Positions 1-6,530 of a DNA stretch of 6,950 nucleotides are shown piece by piece. The stretch covers positions 1 to 6,950 of the forward strand of contig JASHYV010000064.1 of the NCBI GenBank assembly GCA_030064695.1. The letters run 5' to 3'. The position numbers were made by a program, and so were the translations under genes. Every line of letters starts with the position of its first letter. Position 1 is the first letter of the stretch. Under the pieces are notes generated by a model. The model was not told where the DNA came from. It did no database searches and saw only the letters and a program-made list of their open reading frames with translations. Source of the stretch: Thermoplasmata archaeon (GTDB lineage: Archaea > Thermoplasmatota > Thermoplasmata > UBA184).

Positions 1-410
1 TCGCGGTCCTCCGGCATCGGCCGCCGCGGGTCCAGGATCAGATGCGGCTGGATCGAGTTGTACTGCCGCCAGAAGGGGCTCTGATCGACCACCAGGTCCC
101 GGAGGACCGGCTGGTTGCGCATCGGCTCGAGCACGATCCGGCCGTGTCGCTCGATCTCGGGCCCGATCTGGGTCTCGCACGCGAGCCGGCTCTTCGAATT
201 CACCTGCATCGCGCACGATCCGCAGATCGCGCTCCGGCACGAGTAGCGCAGTGTGAGGGAGGGATCCGTCTGGGCCCGGATCTGGAGGAGCGCGCTCAGG
301 ACTGGCGTGTGCGCCGGCAGCGAGAGGTGGAAGGTGTCGTAGTGGGGCCGGGCGTCCTTTCCGGGATCGAATCGGTAGACGTCGAACTGCGCCTCGATGA
401 CGTCGCTCAT
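1..410 (-). CDS. sdhB: Succinate dehydrogenase / fumarate reductase iron-sulfur subunit (partial, N-terminal 136 codons)
   Basis: This is the start of the iron-sulfur subunit of respiratory complex II, which carries electrons from the FAD of SdhA through Fe-S clusters to the membrane quinone site. The visible part is the N-terminal plant-type ferredoxin domain. The [2Fe-2S] ligands are C58, C63, C66 and C78, in the motif RYSCRSAICGSCAM followed by SRLAC. The family-typical stretch around residues 101-120 (PVLRDLVVDQSPFW) follows. The C-terminal domain with the [4Fe-4S] and [3Fe-4S] cysteines lies beyond the left edge, so completeness cannot be judged. The ATG at 410-408 overlaps the sdhA stop by one base (TGATG), which implies translational coupling in an sdhAB operon. 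An AAGGAG element lies inside the sdhA end. Succinate dehydrogenase and fumarate reductase cannot be separated from this fragment. Membrane anchor genes are not in view and probably lie further left. Confidence 0.95.
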   Translation of the reverse strand, partial: MSDVIEAQFDVYRFDPGKDARPHYDTFHLSLPAHTPVLSALLQIRAQTDPSLTLRYSCRSAICGSCAMQVNSKSRLACETQIGPEIERHGRIVLEPMRNQPVLRDLVVDQSPFWRQYNSIQPHLILDPRRPMPEDR

Positions 411-2092
411 CAGTACACTCGCTCCTTCGGTTCCCATCGGGTGAAGGCGACCGGAGCGTACGTCAGGACGGGGCCGGAGTCGGACTTGGTCGCGATCGTG
501 TGCTTCATCCACCGGGCGTCGTCGCGCTTCGGATAGTCGGTCCGGAAGTGGGCGCCGCGACTCTCGGTTCGCGCGTACGCCCCGACCACGATCGTCTCCG
601 CGAGCTCGAGCATGTGCCCGACCTCTAGGGCATCGGTCAGGTTCAAGTTGTAGACCTTGGACCGATCCACGACGCGGATCCGGTCGAAGCGGGCCTTGAC
701 CGCCCGCAGCCGCTTCAGGCCCTCCAGGAGGTCGGCCTCGGTCCGGTAGATCCCGACGTACTGGCCCATGATCTGCTGCATCTCCGTGCGCAGCTCCGAC
801 GGGTCCTCCCCCTCGGTCCGGCTCGACCAGACGCGGAGCGGAGCGGTGGCGGCGTCCAGGTCGGCGGCCTGCATCTTCGCCGCAGGCGCGCGCTCCGCCG
901 TGGCGGCCGCCGCGTCGCCGGCTTCCTTCCCGAAGACGAGCGTCTCCAGAAGCGAGTTCGCGCCCAGCCGGTTCGCGCCGTGGATCGACACGCAGGCCGC
1001 CTCCCCCGCCGCGAAGAGCCCGGGGATGCTCGCCTGGCCGTGCATGTCGGTGCTGATGCCGCCCATCATGTAGTGCTGGGCCGGATACACCGGGATCGGC
1101 TGTGTGACCGGATCGATGCCGGCGAAACTCCGGGAGAAGCCGACGATCTCCTGGAGCCGGCTCTCGATCTTCTCGCGCCCCAGATGCATCAGCTCCAGGT
1201 GCACGTAGCCGCCGTACGGGCCGGAGAAGCCGCGGCCCTCCGCCACTTCCGTGACGATCGCTCGCGACACCACGTCGCGCGACGCCAGCTCGAGCACATG
1301 AGGGGCGTACTTCGACATGAAGCGCTCGCCGAGGGCGTTCTTGAGGATCCCCCCTTCGCCGCGGGCGCCCTCGGTGATCAGGATCCCGGTCTCGAGCAGC
1401 GCGGTCGGGTGGAACTGCACGAACTCCATGTCCTTCAGCTGGGCCCCCGCCTCGTAGGCGGCCGCGGTCCCGTCGCCGGTGCAGGAGTGGGCGTTCGTCG
1501 TCTTGGGATAGATCCGCCCGAACGGCCCGGTGGCGATCACTACGGCGGAGGAGGCGATCTCGTCGAAGTCGCCCCGTCGCCGGTCGAACGCCACGATCCC
1601 CTGGACGCGACCCTCGCGCACGACGATCCGAGTGAGGTCCCACTCCTCGTAGAGCGTGAAGTCCTCGGTCGCGAGCCGCTCCCAGAGCGCCTGCAGGAGC
1701 GCGAGACCGGTCCGGTCCGCCGCGTAGATCGTGCGCGGAAAGCCCGCCCCGCCAAAGGCGCGCCGGGCGAGCGACCCGTCGGACGCGCGGTTGAAGATGG
1801 TGCCGTAGTGCTCCATCTCGACGACGATCGGGCCCGCGCGCCGGCAGAAGAACTCGATCGCGTCCTGGTCGCCGAGGTAGTCCGACCCCTTCACGGTGTC
1901 GTAGATGTGCGAGTCGACGGAGTCCTCCTTGCTGATCGCGGCGTTGATCCCGCCCTGCGCGGCGCCGGAGTGGGAGCGGAGCGGATGGAGCTTCGAGACG
2001 AGCGCGACGTCCTTGCCGGCCTCGACGGCGGCGAGCGCTGCCCGCTGACCGGCCAGGCCCGCCCCGACCACGACGACGTCGTGCCGTTGCAT
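410..2092 (-). CDS. sdhA: Succinate dehydrogenase / fumarate reductase flavoprotein subunit
   Basis: This is the catalytic flavoprotein of complex II, oxidising succinate to fumarate (or the reverse) at the cytoplasmic face. It has 560 residues from the chosen ATG, close to the usual family length. The N-terminus holds the FAD dinucleotide-binding motif [10 protein letters not shown] (G10, G12, G15). H41 in [10 protein letters not shown] sits where the family attaches FAD covalently. Substrate and catalytic residues are recognisable: H228 in FHPT, R244 in EGARGEGG, H340 in QHYMMGG and R375 in [10 protein letters not shown]. The C-terminal helical domain ends with the conserved [12 protein letters not shown] segment. 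The frame stays open for 26 more codons upstream, but that extension is not family-like and overlaps a TATA-like element. The ATG at 2092 places the FAD motif at residue 10, as is normal, and fits a leaderless or very short-leader transcript. The gene is divergent from psmB and overlaps sdhB by one base. Fumarate reductase is the alternative assignment. Confidence 0.97.
   Translation of the reverse strand: MQRHDVVVVGAGLAGQRAALAAVEAGKDVALVSKLHPLRSHSGAAQGGINAAISKEDSVDSHIYDTVKGSDYLGDQDAIEFFCRRAGPIVVEMEHYGTIFNRASDGSLARRAFGGAGFPRTIYAADRTGLALLQALWERLATEDFTLYEEWDLTRIVVREGRVQGIVAFDRRRGDFDEIASSAVVIATGPFGRIYPKTTNAHSCTGDGTAAAYEAGAQLKDMEFVQFHPTALLETGILITEGARGEGGILKNALGERFMSKYAPHVLELASRDVVSRAIVTEVAEGRGFSGPYGGYVHLELMHLGREKIESRLQEIVGFSRSFAGIDPVTQPIPVYPAQHYMMGGISTDMHGQASIPGLFAAGEAACVSIHGANRLGANSLLETLVFGKEAGDAAAATAERAPAAKMQAADLDAATAPLRVWSSRTEGEDPSELRTEMQQIMGQYVGIYRTEADLLEGLKRLRAVKARFDRIRVVDRSKVYNLNLTDALEVGHMLELAETIVVGAYARTESRGAHFRTDYPKRDDARWMKHTIATKSDSGPVLTYAPVAFTRWEPKERVY
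422..427 (-). promoter_or_regulatory. Shine-Dalgarno-like site for sdhB
   Basis: Minus-strand AAGGAG lies inside the last codons of sdhA, 11 bases before the sdhB ATG. The spacing is a little long for a ribosome binding site. With the TGATG overlap, sdhB can start either by this site or by re-initiation after SdhA termination. Confidence 0.5.
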
Positions 2093-2116
2093 CGCGGCGG
2101 AGCCCAACGCGCGGGG

Positions 2117-2130
2117 GTTTAATCGTATTC
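2117..2130 (-). promoter_or_regulatory. Probable TATA/BRE promoter of sdhAB
   Basis: The minus strand reads GAATACGATTAAAC, an AT-rich island in very GC-rich surroundings. Its centre (about 2121) is 29 bases from the sdhA ATG. Archaeal transcription usually starts about 22-27 bases downstream of the TATA centre, so the start site would fall a few bases before the ATG. This indicates a leaderless or nearly leaderless mRNA, and no Shine-Dalgarno is visible before this ATG. Confidence 0.5.
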
Positions 2131-2185
2131 GCGTCCCGGCCGAGTTCGCCGCGCCCGGAACCCCGGCCACGAGGTGCTTCGGGGT

Positions 2186-2202
2186 GCGCGGGTGAACCGC
2201 GC
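2186..2202. repeat. Short inverted repeat between divergent promoters
   Basis: GCGCGG and CCGCGC form a perfect 6-bp inverted repeat separated by GTGAA. It lies between the sdhA and psmB promoters, about 20 bases upstream of the psmB TATA box. The position suits an operator or regulator site, but a G/C-only arm of this length is expected by chance in such GC-rich DNA. Confidence 0.25.
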
Positions 2203-2220
2203 GTAATCGCCGCGTGAGCC

Positions 2221-2232
2221 GTTATATAGCGA
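2221..2232 (+). promoter_or_regulatory. TATA box of the psmB promoter
   Basis: GTTATATAGCGA contains a clear archaeal TATA box (TTATATA, 2222-2228). Transcription would be expected to start near 2250, leaving a leader of about 23 bases that carries the GGAGG site before psmB. The last eight bases (TATAGCGA) recur at the promoter of the phosphohydrolase gene at 4964-4971. Confidence 0.8.
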
Positions 2233-2262
2233 CCCCGAGTCCGTGGCTCCGCTCTCTCTCAC

Positions 2263-2267
2263 GGAGG
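2263..2267 (+). promoter_or_regulatory. Shine-Dalgarno site that fixes the psmB start
   Basis: GGAGG sits six bases before the ATG at 2274, an ideal spacing. It decides the start against an upstream in-frame extension from 2214, which would run through the TATA box and so could not be encoded by a transcript from this promoter. Confidence 0.85.
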
Positions 2268-2273
2268 ACAACT

Positions 2274-2948
2274 ATGGCAGGTCCGGTCAGCGCGATGGAC
2301 GAGGAACGCCTGCTCAAGGGCACGACGACGATCGGTCTCGTCTGCAAGGACGGGGTCGTCCTCGCGACCGAGCGCCGCGCCACCGCGGGCTCCTTCATCG
2401 CCAACAAGCAGACCCAGAAGGTCTTTCGGATCGACGAGAACATCGGCCTCACGATCGCCGGCCTCGTGGGCGACGCCCAGGTGCTCGCCCGGTACCTGAA
2501 GGCCGAGGTCTCCCTCTACCGGCTGCGCCGCAGCGCCCCGCTGTCGGCCGAGGGCGCGGCGACGCTGCTGGCCAACATCCTCTCCGGGAACCGCTACTAC
2601 CCCTACTACGCCTGGCTCATCCTGGGCGGGGTGGACGCGAGGGGCGGCCACGTCTTCTCCATCGACCCCGCTGGGGGCTGCATGGAGGACCGGTTCGTCT
2701 CGGTGGGGTCCGGCTCGACGTTCGTCTACGGTCTGCTCGAGGAGGGCTACTCCCGGGACATGACGACCGCCGACGGCATCGACCTCGCCCTGCGGGGCCT
2801 CACCGCGGCCATGAAGCGCGACAGCGCGAGCGGCGACGGCTACCTCGTCCACGTCATCTCGACGAAGGGCTACCGCGAACTCGACGAGGACGAAATTAAT
2901 AAGCGCCTGAAGGCCCTCAAGATTCCGTTGCCTCCCGTCCTCCCGTAG
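2274..2948 (+). CDS. psmB: 20S proteasome beta subunit (archaeal, catalytic)
   Basis: This is the catalytic subunit of the archaeal 20S proteasome, the N-terminal-nucleophile protease that degrades proteins unfolded by PAN or Cdc48-type ATPases in the cytoplasm. The 224-residue precursor has a 16-residue propeptide ending in LLKG, cleaved before TTTIGLV to expose the catalytic threonine (precursor T17, mature T1). In mature numbering, E17 (ATERR) and K33 are present. The other active-site residues are at S130 (GSGS), D167 and S170 (RDSASG), shifted by one against my memory of the Thermoplasma enzyme. The TIAGLVGDAQVL block is family-typical. The mature length of 208 residues is normal, so the gene looks intact. 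The start is fixed by GGAGG at 2263-2267. aCPSF1 follows 54 bases downstream on the same strand, and the last codons may contain that gene's own promoter. No alpha subunit is in the window. Confidence 0.97.
   Translation: MAGPVSAMDEERLLKGTTTIGLVCKDGVVLATERRATAGSFIANKQTQKVFRIDENIGLTIAGLVGDAQVLARYLKAEVSLYRLRRSAPLSAEGAATLLANILSGNRYYPYYAWLILGGVDARGGHVFSIDPAGGCMEDRFVSVGSGSTFVYGLLEEGYSRDMTTADGIDLALRGLTAAMKRDSASGDGYLVHVISTKGYRELDEDEINKRLKALKIPLPPVLP
2888..2902 (+). promoter_or_regulatory. Possible internal promoter for aCPSF1 inside psmB
   Basis: GGACGAAATTAATAA is a BRE/TATA-like sequence with a run of ten A/T bases (2893-2902), apparently the longest in the window by eye. It begins with GGACGAAA, the same octamer that precedes the phosphohydrolase TATA box at 4951-4958. 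The codons here (GAA ATT AAT) are AT-ending in a gene that mostly ends codons in G or C. Transcription would start near 2922, giving aCPSF1 a leader of about 80 bases. Relaxed codon choice at the end of psmB is the simpler alternative, since a further ATT and a TTG follow. Confidence 0.4.
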
Positions 2949-2955
2949 GACGTCG

Positions 2956-2970
2956 GGGCCGACACGGCCC
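2956..2970 (+). other. Small GC hairpin after psmB
   Basis: GGGCC-GACAC-GGCCC can form a 5-bp G/C stem with a five-base loop, starting seven bases after the psmB stop. A pyrimidine-rich stretch with CCCTTTCTC follows. It could slow or partly stop transcription leaving psmB, or form part of the aCPSF1 leader. The stem is short, and such stems are common in GC-rich DNA. Confidence 0.25.
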
Positions 2971-2994
2971 GAACCCTTTCTCGAGAACCCCTTC
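2971..2994 (+). repeat. Imperfect tandem pyrimidine repeat before aCPSF1
   Basis: GAACCCTTTC (2971-2980) is repeated as GAACCCCTTC (2985-2994), nine of ten bases matching with a 14-base period. It ends eight bases before the aCPSF1 ATG, in the place where a ribosome binding site would normally be. No Shine-Dalgarno is seen here. Confidence 0.4.
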
Positions 2995-3002
2995 CTCCGC
3001 GG

Positions 3003-4907
3003 ATGAGTTTCGACTCGCTGATAGAGCAAGCCCGGGAAGCCCTCAAAGAGGTGCTACCGGAAGGCATCGAGGTCACCGACATCGAGCTGGAAGGCCCGCA
3101 CGTCGTGCTGTACACGAAGCAGCTCGACGCGTTCCTCTCGGGCGGCGACCTGCTGCGCCAGATCGCCCAGCGGCTGCATCGCCGGGTCCTCGTGCGCAGC
3201 GACCCCGAGACGCTCAGCGATCCCAAGCAGGCCGAGAAGGCGATCCGGGAGCTGATCCCCGTCGAAGCGGAGATCAACCAGCTGTTCTTCGAGCCCGAGA
3301 CCGGGGAAGTCACGATCGAGGCGGCCAACCCGGGCGCCGCCATCGGACGGGGCGGCTCGGTGCTGAACGACCTCAAACGTCAGATCGGGTGGGTGCCGAC
3401 CGTCGTGCGGACGCCGCCGATCCCGTCCAAGACCGTGGAGGAGATCCGGACCCACCTGCGCAACTCCTTCGACGACCGGCGATCGTTCTTGAAGAAGGTC
3501 GGGATCCGCATCGCGCGGGACCCGCTGCCGGAGAAGATCTGGGCCCGGAACACGGCGCTCGGCGGCTACCGGGAGGTCGGGCGCAGCGCTCACCTGCTGA
3601 CGACCCAGAACTCGAAGGTGCTGATCGATTGCGGGATCGATCCCGGCTCCGACCGCACGCCGTTCTTCAACGCCCCCGAGCTCCTGCCGCTCGACTCCCT
3701 CGACGCGGTCGTGGTGACCCACGCGCACCTCGACCACTGCGGCCTCATCCCGGTGCTGCTCAAGTACGGGTACAAGGGCCCGATCTACTCGACCGCCCCG
3801 ACGCGCGACCTGATGACGCTGATGCTCCTCGACGCGATCAAGGTCGTGAACCAGGAGGCCCGGCGCGGACTCTACGACTCGTCGCACGTGCGGGAGCTCG
3901 TCACCCGCACGATCCCGCTCCGGTGGGGCGAGACGACCGACATCGCCCCGGACATCCGGCTCACGATGCACAACGCAGGCCACATCCTGGGCTCGTCGAT
4001 CTGCCACTTCCACTTGGGCGAGGGCGACCACAATCTCGCCTACACCGGCGACATGAAGTTCGAGCGTTCGTGGCTGTTCAACCCGGCCACGAACCGGTTC
4101 CCCCGTCTCGAGACCCTCGTGCTCGAGTCGACGTACGGCGGCTACCGGGACATCCAGCCGAGCCGCTCGCAGGCGACGGACCAGTTCACCGCCCTCGCGA
4201 CCAAGATCATCTCCCGCGGCGGGCACCTCATCGTGCCGGTCTTCGCTGTCGGCCGCTCGCAGGAGGTCATGCTGGCCGTCGAGGAGCGGATGCGCGACGG
4301 AAAGATCCCGCGCGTGCCGGTCTACTTGGACGGGATGATCTTCGAGGCGACCGCGATCCACACGGCGTACCCGGAGTTCCTCAACAGCCAGCTCCGGACC
4401 CAGATCTTCCAGCAGGGCGACAACCCGTTCCTGTCGGACATCTTCCGGCGCGTCGACTCGAGCGCGATGCGCTCCGGGATCGTCGACTCGAAGGACGCGT
4501 GCATCGTCCTCGCGACGTCCGGCATGATGAGCGGCGGACCGGTGATGGAGTACTTCCGGGGCTGGGCGCCGGACGAGAAGAACGGGCTCCTCTTCGTCGG
4601 CTACCAGGCCGAGGGCACGTTCGGGAAGCGGCTGCAGCGGGGCCTCTCCGAGGCGACGTACCTGGACGGGACCCGACAGGTCTCCGTCCCCGTCCGGATG
4701 GAGATCGCCACGATCGAGGGGTTCTCGGGCCACTCCGACCGGGTCCAGTTGATGAACTACGTGGCGTCGCTCGACCCGCGTCCGCGCACGATCATCCTGA
4801 ACCACGGCGAGGAGTCGAAGACGATCGACCTCTGCTCGAGCCTCCACAAGCGGTTCAACGTCGACTCCCGGAACCCGTTCAACCTCGAGGCCGTCCGGCT
4901 CGTCTGA
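3003..4907 (+). CDS. aCPSF1: KH-domain beta-CASP ribonuclease / transcription termination factor aCPSF1 (FttA)
   Basis: This is the archaeal homologue of eukaryotic CPSF73, a Zn-dependent nuclease that cleaves nascent RNA at U-rich sites and drives transcription termination with RNA polymerase. Its 634 residues are the normal family length. Two N-terminal KH domains occupy about residues 1-136, and the second carries the GxxG loop G115-R-G-G118. The metallo-beta-lactamase core follows, with THAHLDH (H240, H242, D244, H245), H327 in GHILGS and D350 in YTGD. beta-CASP motif A is E375 in LVLEST, motif B is H577 in FSGHSD and motif C is H601 in LNHGEE. All metal and catalytic residues are present, so it should be active. 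The beta-CASP insertion spans roughly residues 386-582. It lies 54 bases after psmB and could be co-transcribed with it, read from an internal promoter at 2888-2902, or both. No Shine-Dalgarno precedes the ATG. The related aCPSF2 lacks the KH domains and is excluded. Confidence 0.97.
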   Translation: MSFDSLIEQAREALKEVLPEGIEVTDIELEGPHVVLYTKQLDAFLSGGDLLRQIAQRLHRRVLVRSDPETLSDPKQAEKAIRELIPVEAEINQLFFEPETGEVTIEAANPGAAIGRGGSVLNDLKRQIGWVPTVVRTPPIPSKTVEEIRTHLRNSFDDRRSFLKKVGIRIARDPLPEKIWARNTALGGYREVGRSAHLLTTQNSKVLIDCGIDPGSDRTPFFNAPELLPLDSLDAVVVTHAHLDHCGLIPVLLKYGYKGPIYSTAPTRDLMTLMLLDAIKVVNQEARRGLYDSSHVRELVTRTIPLRWGETTDIAPDIRLTMHNAGHILGSSICHFHLGEGDHNLAYTGDMKFERSWLFNPATNRFPRLETLVLESTYGGYRDIQPSRSQATDQFTALATKIISRGGHLIVPVFAVGRSQEVMLAVEERMRDGKIPRVPVYLDGMIFEATAIHTAYPEFLNSQLRTQIFQQGDNPFLSDIFRRVDSSAMRSGIVDSKDACIVLATSGMMSGGPVMEYFRGWAPDEKNGLLFVGYQAEGTFGKRLQRGLSEATYLDGTRQVSVPVRMEIATIEGFSGHSDRVQLMNYVASLDPRPRTIILNHGEESKTIDLCSSLHKRFNVDSRNPFNLEAVRLV

Positions 4908-4922
4908 GGGGGGTCCCGGGCC

Positions 4923-4949
4923 GCTCCGGAGCCGTTGGTACGAATTCGT
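4923..4949. repeat. Two perfect 10-bp palindromes upstream of the phosphohydrolase promoter
   Basis: GCTCCGGAGC (4923-4932) and ACGAATTCGT (4940-4949) are each perfectly self-complementary, with centres 17 bases apart. The second ends one base before the GGACGAAA/TATA promoter. Without loops they would make poor RNA hairpins, so dimeric regulator sites on DNA are more plausible. Chance occurrence is possible, especially for the G/C-rich one. Confidence 0.35.
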
Positions 4950-4950
4950 G

Positions 4951-4971
4951 GGACGAAACGCTTTATAGCGA
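4951..4971 (+). promoter_or_regulatory. BRE/TATA promoter of the phosphohydrolase gene
   Basis: GGACGAAACG followed by CTTTATAGCGA gives a purine-rich BRE and a TATA box (CTTTATAG, 4961-4968). CGAAAC occurs on both sides of the TATA box (4954-4959 and 4969-4974). Transcription should begin near 4990, upstream of GTG codons at 5007 and 5016. This separates the gene from aCPSF1 transcriptionally and rules out a TTG start at 4935, which would lie upstream of the transcript. Confidence 0.75.
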
Positions 4972-5006
4972 AACCTCGGTCTTCGCCCTCGAGCCTTCTC
5001 AGTACG

Positions 5007-6521
5007 GTGAATCCTGTGAACCGCCCCACCCGCCGCTTCTTGGTCCTGGGGTTGGACGGCGGTACGTTCGACCTGCTGGACCCGCTGATGGAGGCGGGGG
5101 AGCTCCCGTTCCTCCGCGCGATGGTCCGGGGCGGGCTTCGCGCGCCGCTCACCTCGGTCTATCCGGCGAAGACGATCCCGGCCTGGTACTCCTTTGCCAC
5201 GGGCAAGGACCCCGGCGAGCTCGGGATCTTCGGCTTCACCGAGCCGGTGGGGGATCCGGGCCACTCGAAGTTCGTCCAGACGTTCCGGCCCGCCGAGGCG
5301 ATCTGGGACCGACTGGGGCGACTGGGCCACACCGTCGGCGTGCTGAACCTCCCGCTCCGCTCCGGCTACCCGATCCACGGGTTCGTGGTGCCCGGCTTCT
5401 TCTCCGACGAGGGGGACACGTTCCCCCGCGAGATCCGGACCGAGATCGAGGGCGCGCTCGGATGCCCGTATCCGGGAGAGCTCCCGGTCTATGAGTCCGC
5501 TCGGCGAGCGGAGTGGATGGGGGCAGCCACCCGCGCCGTCACGCAACGCGCGAAGGCGGCCGCCGCCCTGACGGCTTCGCATCGTCCGGACTTCCTCTTC
5601 GTGCTCTTCCGCGAGACCGACCGGATCGAACACCAGCACTGGGGCGAGCTGAGTCGGCCCGTGGACCAGATCCCGGAGGACCTGCTCGGCTTCTGGCGGG
5701 CGGTCGACCAGGCGTGCGCCGGGGTCGATCACGCCTTCCGGGCCGCCGGCGGGCCGGCGATCACCCTCGTCCTGAGCGATCACGGCCACGGCGCGGTGCG
5801 CTCCGACTTCCTCACGAACCGGTGGCTGGCCGACGAGAAGCTGCTGGTCTTCAAGGACGGCGACACCCTGGGCACCCGGAACCTGATCGCCCGGGGCATC
5901 CTGGCTTCCCAGCGCTACGCCATCGGGCGGAAGCTGGGGCCCCCGATCGCCGGATGGTTCTCGAGCCGTCGACGCTCCCGGATCGCGAAGATCGTAGGCG
6001 GAGCGACCTCCTTCGAGGAGATGGCGCCCAAGATCGACTGGCGACGCACGATCGCCTACTCGTATCCCGTGCCCGAGGGGATCTATCTCAACGCCCAGAA
6101 CCCGGACCTGACGCCGGAGCGCCGGGAGGCGGTGCTCGCCGATCTGAAGCGTCGCCTGCTGGCCTACCCCGAGGCGCGGATGGAGGTGTTCGACCCCCGC
6201 GAGATCTACCGGGGCCACAACCTCGACCGGGCGCCGTCGCTGCTGATCCGGGTCGACGGCATGCGGACGGAACCCTGGATGGACTTCCGGTACCCGAAGC
6301 CGCTCATCCGGGAGCGCCCCGAGTTCTTCTACGGGACCGGCACGCACCGGATGAACGGCATCCTGATCGCCGCGGGCGAGGGCGTGCGTCCCGGTCAGGT
6401 GGACGAGGCGCTGAGCCTGCTGGACGTCGCGCCCACGATCCTCGAGGGGATGGGCGCCGGGCCGGTCCCGGATCTCGGGGGCCGGTCGTTCGGCGCCCGC
6501 CTCGGCATCCCCGCGGCCTAG
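5007..6521 (+). CDS. Alkaline-phosphatase-superfamily phosphohydrolase/phosphodiesterase (COG3379-like)
   Basis: This is a two-metal phosphohydrolase of the type I phosphodiesterase/nucleotide pyrophosphatase fold. From GTG 5007 it has 504 residues. Predicted metal ligands and nucleophile appear in family order: D17 (LGLDGGTFD), T56 as nucleophile (YPAKTIPAW), D205 and H209 (ETDRIEH), D258 and H259 (LSDHGHG), and H447 (GTGTHRMNG). It therefore looks catalytically competent. The product has no signal peptide or membrane segment, so it is probably cytoplasmic. Residues 291-331 are unusually basic and could bind membrane, RNA or a partner. The substrate cannot be read from sequence. In this superfamily, phosphodiesters, nucleotide-linked compounds, sugar phosphates and lipid headgroups are all possible. 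GTG 5016 is an equally acceptable start (501 residues), and neither GTG has a Shine-Dalgarno. The gene has its own promoter and is followed 50 bases later by a glycosyltransferase-like start, which hints at glycan or lipid-linked metabolism. Confidence 0.85.
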   Translation: MNPVNRPTRRFLVLGLDGGTFDLLDPLMEAGELPFLRAMVRGGLRAPLTSVYPAKTIPAWYSFATGKDPGELGIFGFTEPVGDPGHSKFVQTFRPAEAIWDRLGRLGHTVGVLNLPLRSGYPIHGFVVPGFFSDEGDTFPREIRTEIEGALGCPYPGELPVYESARRAEWMGAATRAVTQRAKAAAALTASHRPDFLFVLFRETDRIEHQHWGELSRPVDQIPEDLLGFWRAVDQACAGVDHAFRAAGGPAITLVLSDHGHGAVRSDFLTNRWLADEKLLVFKDGDTLGTRNLIARGILASQRYAIGRKLGPPIAGWFSSRRRSRIAKIVGGATSFEEMAPKIDWRRTIAYSYPVPEGIYLNAQNPDLTPERREAVLADLKRRLLAYPEARMEVFDPREIYRGHNLDRAPSLLIRVDGMRTEPWMDFRYPKPLIRERPEFFYGTGTHRMNGILIAAGEGVRPGQVDEALSLLDVAPTILEGMGAGPVPDLGGRSFGARLGIPAA

Positions 6522-6530
6522 CCGCCCATT

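Noticed and set aside
42..536. 164-codon plus-strand frame opposite sdhB and the sdhA end
   Set aside because: It is antisense to the sdhB ferredoxin motif and the sdhA C-terminus and shows no independent coding evidence.
980..2122. 380-codon plus-strand open frame opposite sdhA
   Set aside because: It is antisense to a gene with all family catalytic residues, and its Arg/Asp/Glu/Val-rich product is typical of GC-rich shadow frames.
2093..2170. 26-residue N-terminal extension of SdhA
   Set aside because: It is upstream of the normal family start, not FAD-domain-like, and overlaps the TATA-like element at 2117-2130.
2214..2273. 20-residue N-terminal extension of the proteasome beta subunit
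   Set aside because: It would require translation through the TATA box at 2222-2228, and the GGAGG site clearly serves the ATG at 2274.
2243..3029. Alternative frames over psmB on both strands (plus 2243-2899, minus 2259-3029)
   Set aside because: The psmB frame has a promoter, a Shine-Dalgarno and full proteasome motifs. The others have Arg/Pro/Gly-rich, low-complexity products without motifs.
4935..5006. TTG start of the phosphohydrolase at 4935
   Set aside because: It lies upstream of the TATA box at 4961-4968, so it would not be on the mRNA. The extra 24 residues are not family-like.
3389..5494. 701-codon plus-strand frame overlapping aCPSF1 and the phosphohydrolase
   Set aside because: It is in another frame of the same strand, rich in Arg, Pro, Gly and Asp, crosses the phosphohydrolase promoter and has no family signature.
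3054..6347. 1097-codon minus-strand open frame opposite aCPSF1 and the phosphohydrolase
   Set aside because: It runs antisense across two well-supported genes and the promoter between them. Its product is a low-complexity mix of Arg, Asp, Glu, Val and Leu with no recognisable domain. Such frames arise when GC-rich third positions remove stop codons on the other strand.
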